64,000 nt of DNA, taken from assembly GCA_937922785.1 (NCBI GenBank), contig CALAJQ010000009.1, positions 136,958 through 200,957 of the forward strand, in the 5' to 3' direction. The first letter of the stretch is position 1. Each line of letters starts with the position of its first letter. Made by a program: the position numbers and the translations under genes. Under the pieces are notes generated by a model that saw only the letters and a program-made list of their open reading frames with translations, was not told the origin of the DNA and made no database searches. This document shows, one piece after another, positions 59,001 to 64,000 of this stretch. Source of the stretch: an uncultured Acidimicrobiales bacterium. GTDB lineage: Bacteria > Actinomycetota > Acidimicrobiia > Acidimicrobiales > SZUA-35.

Positions 59001-60570
59001 ATCTCGCCCCCGCCCCATCACGACATCTACTCAATTGAAGATCTTGCTCAACTCATCCACGACCTGAAGAACGCCAACCCGGAAGCTCGAGTCCACGTGA
59101 AGCTGGTTGCCGAGGTCGGTGTGGGAACTGTTGCGGCGGGAGTTTCAAAGGCCAAGGCCGACGTGGTTCTAATTAGCGGCCACGACGGTGGCACTGGCGC
59201 TTCGCCTTTGACCTCGCTGAAGCACGCTGGTGGTCCTTGGGAACTGGGCCTAGCTGAGACGCAGCAGACCTTGCTCATGAACGACTTGCGAGACCGAATC
59301 GTTGTGCAGGTCGATGGCCAGATTAAGACCGGCCGCGACGTCGTAATTGCTGCCTTGCTGGGTGGCGAAGAGTTCGGTTTCGCAACTGCTCCTCTTGTTG
59401 TGAGCGGCTGCATCATGATGCGCGTGTGTCACCTCGACACTTGCCCGGTCGGTGTCGCAACACAGAACCCAGAGCTAAGGGCCAAGTTCAGTGGCAAGCC
59501 TGAGTTCGTGGAAACGTTCTTTGAATACATCGCCGAAGAGGTTCGCGAGTATCTCGCCCAGCTCGGTTTCCGAAGTATCGAAGAAGCAGTTGGGCAGGTC
59601 GAGTGTTTGGACACGATGGCTGCGGTTGATCATTGGAAGGCCAAGGGCTTGGACCTGGCTCCAATCCTTCACCTGCCCGAAATCACCGCCGATAACGACC
59701 GTTACAACACCGTCGTTCAAGACCACGGTCTCGACGAAGCATTGGACCAGCGGCTCATTAGCGATTGTCGCAACGCGCTTGAAACTGGCGAACCAATTCG
59801 AGGCTCATACCCAATTAGCAACGTAAACCGGACCGTTGGAACGATGCTCGGACACGAGCTCACCAAGATCCACGGCTCTGGTGGATTGCCCGACAACACA
59901 ATCCAGTTGGACTTCGAAGGCTCCGCTGGCCAGTCGTTAGGGGCATTCATGCCCAAGGGCATAACACTGCGCTTAGAAGGCGATGCCAACGACCACGTGG
60001 GCAAGGGGCTTAGTGGTGGGCGCATCGCAGTATTCCCGCATCGAACTGCCACCTTTGCCGCCGAAGATCAGGTAATCGCTGGCAACGTCGTACTTTACGG
60101 AGCGACCAGCGGACAAGCCTTCATTAGAGGTCGAGTGGGTGAGCGCTTCTGTGTTCGCAACTCTGGTGCTGACGCAGTTGTGGAAGGCATTGGAGACCAC
60201 GGTTGTGAATACATGACCGGAGGGCGAGCAGTGGTTCTTGGCCCAACCGGCCGCAACTTCGGCGCCGGCATGAGCGGGGGAGTTGCCTATGTCTATGACC
60301 CCAACGGAACATTCTCTGGCCACGTAAACCGTGAGATGGTCGACCTTGAACCGCTAAGTGAAAAAGATGCTGTGGCAGTAAAAGAACTGATCGAACTGCA
60401 TCAAGCCGAAACCGGTTCCGCAGTCGCCCGCAAGGTGCTGGCTGGATGGGTGACCGAATCTCATATGTTTATCAAAGTGATCCCCAAGGACTTCAAGCGT
60501 GTGATCAAGGCCAGGGAGCTGGCTGAGTCCGAAGGTCGCGATCCAGTAAAGGCAGTCATGGAGGCCGCAC

Positions 60571-60578
<8 letters not shown>
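56061..60578 (+). CDS. gltB: Glutamate synthase large (alpha) subunit
   Basis: 1505 residues from the TTG at 56061, chosen because GGAGGA (56051-56056) precedes it; a TTG at 56043 is also in frame. The propeptide is 19 residues and the Ntn glutaminase Cys is Cys20 in [13 protein letters not shown]. Domains: amidotransferase (about 20-430), central domain (to about 790), FMN-binding synthase domain (about 830-1220) with the 3Fe-4S motif [15 protein letters not shown], and the C-terminal beta-helix GXGXG domain (about 1270-1500: [20 protein letters not shown]). It makes two glutamates from glutamine and 2-oxoglutarate. It overlaps gltD by 8 bases. Confidence 0.96.
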
Positions 60579-62049
<1,471 letters not shown>

Positions 62050-62154
62050 GCGGGCGCAAACCCAGTTCATAAGCGGGTCTTCGATCCGTTCGGTCTATTT
62101 GGATAGGCCGAATGGCCCTAAGGGCTAACGTCATGAGCTCTTCTGAGTCGATGG

Positions 62155-62721
62155 ATGTCCATGACCGATCAGAAGAAGAATGCGCCCACTCCTGTTGGGG
62201 TGGCCCTAGAGAAGGCCCGCCATCGCGTCGGGTTTTCTTCAGAAGCAGCCGCAATGGCAGCGGGTATCTCAGCACGAGAATTGGCGCAGATCGAATCTGG
62301 GCTACGGCTTCCAAAACCTGAGATTCTGAAGGACCTTTCTCGGGCTTATGGCGTTGATCCGATGCGATTCGGTACCGGTCGCTGGGTCCCACGTGTGCCA
62401 CCTCGTTATGACGCTGAAGCTGGCGTTATATGGCTTGGCTATATCTCGATCGCTTACTCACACACCGTTCACGACAACGACTACCTATTGCGTTCAATCG
62501 GCGGGGCCATCCGGACAATGCGGTCACTTGATAGCCAGAAACCAATATTCCTGCGTAGCAACGACTACGAAGTTCTGGCCGAATTGATTGACCTCGACCA
62601 TCCAGAGCTTGTCGAAGACATGATGCGCAACCTGAATCAGGACAAAGAGCATGTGGAGTGGCTAATAGGCGCTCTCAAAGAAGTAGTTGACAAGCCTGCA
62701 GTTCTGCAAGCGCCCTTCTAA
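62155..62721 (+). CDS. XRE-family helix-turn-helix regulator
   Basis: 188 residues. The N-terminal HTH_3 domain (about 12-68: VGVALEKARHRVGFSSEAAAMAAGISARELAQIESGLRLPKPEILKDLSRAYGVDPMRF) is a lambda-repressor-like fold. The rest is a helical domain of unknown kind (HDNDYLLRSIGGAIRTMRSL, DYEVLAELIDLDHPELVEDMMRNL). Two ATGs (62155, 62161) are possible; no ribosome site or -10 box decides between them. It ends 17 bases from the convergent DUF4388 gene. Confidence 0.83.
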   Translation: MSMTDQKKNAPTPVGVALEKARHRVGFSSEAAAMAAGISARELAQIESGLRLPKPEILKDLSRAYGVDPMRFGTGRWVPRVPPRYDAEAGVIWLGYISIAYSHTVHDNDYLLRSIGGAIRTMRSLDSQKPIFLRSNDYEVLAELIDLDHPELVEDMMRNLNQDKEHVEWLIGALKEVVDKPAVLQAPF

Positions 62722-62738
62722 AGATCGAGAGAGCTGGT

Positions 62739-63434
62739 CTACTTCTCGGTAATTAGATCTTCCAACGCCAGTCGGTATAGCGCTGAGCAGACTCTGAAGG
62801 CGCTGCTTCCGGTTCTTGTGATTACTTCTGCTACTGAGGTTTTGCCGTCTAGTAGTGACAAATAACGCCACTCGTCTGCGGTGATTACCTTCTCTTGAGT
62901 TTTGTTTGGAAGCTCTGGACTTAGCTTGAAAGCTACGTCGGTGTTGGGAATCCGCACGGCAATTTCTCGCCAAATGTCCAATCGCTGACGCGCTTGGTTG
63001 ATCAAATCTTCGGCCAGCTCTGAAAAGCGGGAACCCAAGGGATGGGTCGCTCCCGGGGTGAAGGAATAGTCCTCAGTGCTTGGAACTAGTAGTTCGAACA
63101 GGCCATTTAAGTTGTGTTCATGCAGCAATCGACCCAGGACCGGCGTTGCTTCTGGTGACATCTGAGCCAGTGCCTGAGCTGCTGGTGTGGTGCTGTCGGC
63201 TGAAAGTAGCTCGGCGATTCGTCCCACTGAAGCCACGTTTGCGCCAAAAAGTACGTCAGCCACTCTTGGGCTTGACGGTGTCATCACCAAATAGATACGT
63301 CCGGCGTCGGTCCAGATTTCACTTTGAGCGCCAACGTTCAGCTTTCCACTGGCCGATGATCCGGCCAGCGACATCAGCACAGTGTCCAGCGGTTGCGACG
63401 CGAGATTGCCTTGAAAATCGGATTGAGGATCCAC
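62739..63434 (-). CDS. DUF4388-type signalling protein
   Basis: 231 residues. The N-terminal segment (GNLASQPLDTVLMSLAGSSASGKLNVGAQSEIWTDAGRIYLV) has the DUF4388 pattern, a domain found near chemosensory, Mgl/gliding and GTPase switch genes. The C-terminal part ends in a winged-helix-like region (EWRYLSLLDGKTSVAEVITRTGSSAFRVCSALYRLALEDLITEK). A TAGCTT box lies 8 bases before the GTG. It diverges from the membrane sensor, so the two may act together (inference). Confidence 0.7.
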   Translation of the reverse strand: MDPQSDFQGNLASQPLDTVLMSLAGSSASGKLNVGAQSEIWTDAGRIYLVMTPSSPRVADVLFGANVASVGRIAELLSADSTTPAAQALAQMSPEATPVLGRLLHEHNLNGLFELLVPSTEDYSFTPGATHPLGSRFSELAEDLINQARQRLDIWREIAVRIPNTDVAFKLSPELPNKTQEKVITADEWRYLSLLDGKTSVAEVITRTGSSAFRVCSALYRLALEDLITEK

Positions 63435-63442
63435 AACATCAA

Positions 63443-63448
63443 AAGCTA
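63443..63448 (-). promoter_or_regulatory. Putative leaderless -10 box of the DUF4388 gene
   Basis: TAGCTT, 8 bases before the GTG at 63434. Confidence 0.45.
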
Positions 63449-63548
63449 CTGCCTTCTTGGCCTTGACAGGTTGATTGTTTGCCTCAAGGTCAGCTCAGAA
63501 CGGCCGAAAGTAAGAGAACGAAGGCAAATCTAAACCTGTGAGAGGGCT

Positions 63549-64000
63549 ATGTTAGCTAACACAAAACTACGGACGAAACTCGTTGCAATCGCAGTTCCGC
63601 CCATGCTCGTTCTCGCAATTGTGGCGATTTATGGCGGATTCGTTACTTTCTTCAGAGACTCAATGTCAGCTGATGAGCTGCAGAGTGATCTCCGCATCAT
63701 CTCCATCCTTGCGCTTGTTGGAATTATCTCCAGCATCTTGGCTGTGTTCGCCATGCGCGACCGCATCATGGCGCCAATCATTGAAGTTACCGAAGGCGCT
63801 GTTGAGCTGGCGGAGAACCGCCTACCAGTTCTCATCGAAGGCCTTCGTAACCCCAACGCCGAGATACCAGAGTTCGACCCGATTGACTTCAACCAGACCG
63901 ATGAGCTTGGCGACCTTGCCGCTGCGCTCAACAAGGTTCAGATCACAGCCAGCGACATTTCGGCTGAGCAGAAGAACATATTCAAGCGAGGCATCAGTGA
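63549..64000 (+). CDS. Membrane sensor with HAMP domain, 3' end outside window
   Basis: Open from the ATG at 63549 to the window edge, 150 codons with no stop. Two spans (LVAIAVPPMLVLAIVAIYGGFVTFF and IISILALVGIISSILAVFAM) enclose only about 17 residues outside, so it has almost no sensory domain. A HAMP-like linker follows (RDRIMAPIIEVTEGAVELAENRLP ... DPIDFNQTDELGDLAAALNKV). The output domain is cut off and could be a histidine kinase, cyclase or methyl-accepting type. The gene diverges from the DUF4388 gene. Confidence 0.75.
   Translation, partial: MLANTKLRTKLVAIAVPPMLVLAIVAIYGGFVTFFRDSMSADELQSDLRIISILALVGIISSILAVFAMRDRIMAPIIEVTEGAVELAENRLPVLIEGLRNPNAEIPEFDPIDFNQTDELGDLAAALNKVQITASDISAEQKNIFKRGIS

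Overview
The window reads as chromosomal DNA of a mid-GC actinobacterium, most probably an uncultured, perhaps marine, member of the Acidimicrobiia. This is an inference from gene content: an F420-type LLM oxidoreductase, a nickel superoxide dismutase of the HCDGPCGVY type with its maturation protease, a SufC-SufS-SufU block, TadG-like and bacterial-PH-domain proteins, many GTG/TTG starts, and many genes with no Shine-Dalgarno but a TANNNT box 6-9 bases before the start codon (leaderless style). I saw no rRNA, tRNA, CRISPR, prophage or insertion sequence. Coding density is very high and no stretch above 300 bases is empty.

Layout. 1-8.6 kb: one co-directional unit with a LIV-type ABC importer (livM, livK, livF, livG), a 2-hydroxyacid dehydrogenase, and three genes that together form a route gamma-butyrobetaine -> carnitine -> 3-dehydrocarnitine -> betainyl-CoA. 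8.6-13.2 kb (minus): a TadG-like pilus/secretion protein with a newly read 44-residue membrane protein, a PaaI-type thioesterase, and a pair of PH-domain membrane proteins. 13.3-18 kb (plus): sodN/sodX, an ABC-F ATPase, a secreted GH16 glucanase, and a DUF998-like membrane protein. 17.9-23.6 kb (minus): an OtsB-GH15 fusion, a small HTH protein, an LLM oxidoreductase and an NHLRC2-like thioredoxin/NHL protein. 23.7-36.7 kb: acyl-CoA synthetase, two overlapping lipoproteins (a three-repeat cysteine protein and a trypsin-like protease), class I fumarase divergent from a Crp-family regulator, malonyl-CoA decarboxylase, a methylsuccinyl-CoA-dehydrogenase-like acyl-CoA dehydrogenase and an aldehyde dehydrogenase.

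36.7-38.7 kb (minus) holds what I consider the most striking locus: a UGSC-family selenoprotein gene with an in-frame UGA followed, 11 bases on, by a perfect 7-bp stem-loop that fits a bacterial SECIS. It is translationally coupled to a 476-residue protein with an N-terminal CPTC thioredoxin-like domain.

38.9-49.3 kb: a metallo-beta-lactamase-fold hydrolase, a flavin reductase, a TrpB2-type PLP enzyme, an M50 protease, a gamma-carbonic-anhydrase-like protein and a SufB-like protein lacking the usual N-terminal region (plus); then DeoD, a pterin dehydratase, and sufC-sufS-sufU with a histidine phosphatase (minus). 49.3-56 kb: MFS exporter, a YciI/MBL pair, a secreted matrixin-like metalloprotease with FN3 and DUF4214 modules, a PGPGW membrane protein and an M18 aminopeptidase. 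56-62 kb: gltB-gltD (NADPH-type glutamate synthase). 62-64 kb: an XRE regulator, a DUF4388 protein and the start of a membrane HAMP-domain sensor that runs off the window.

Two structural themes recur. An identical 48-bp perfect hairpin lies in two convergent gene junctions 17 kb apart. Short tandem duplications (13-29 bp period) sit exactly at gene borders in five places, two of them containing the stop codon of the upstream gene.
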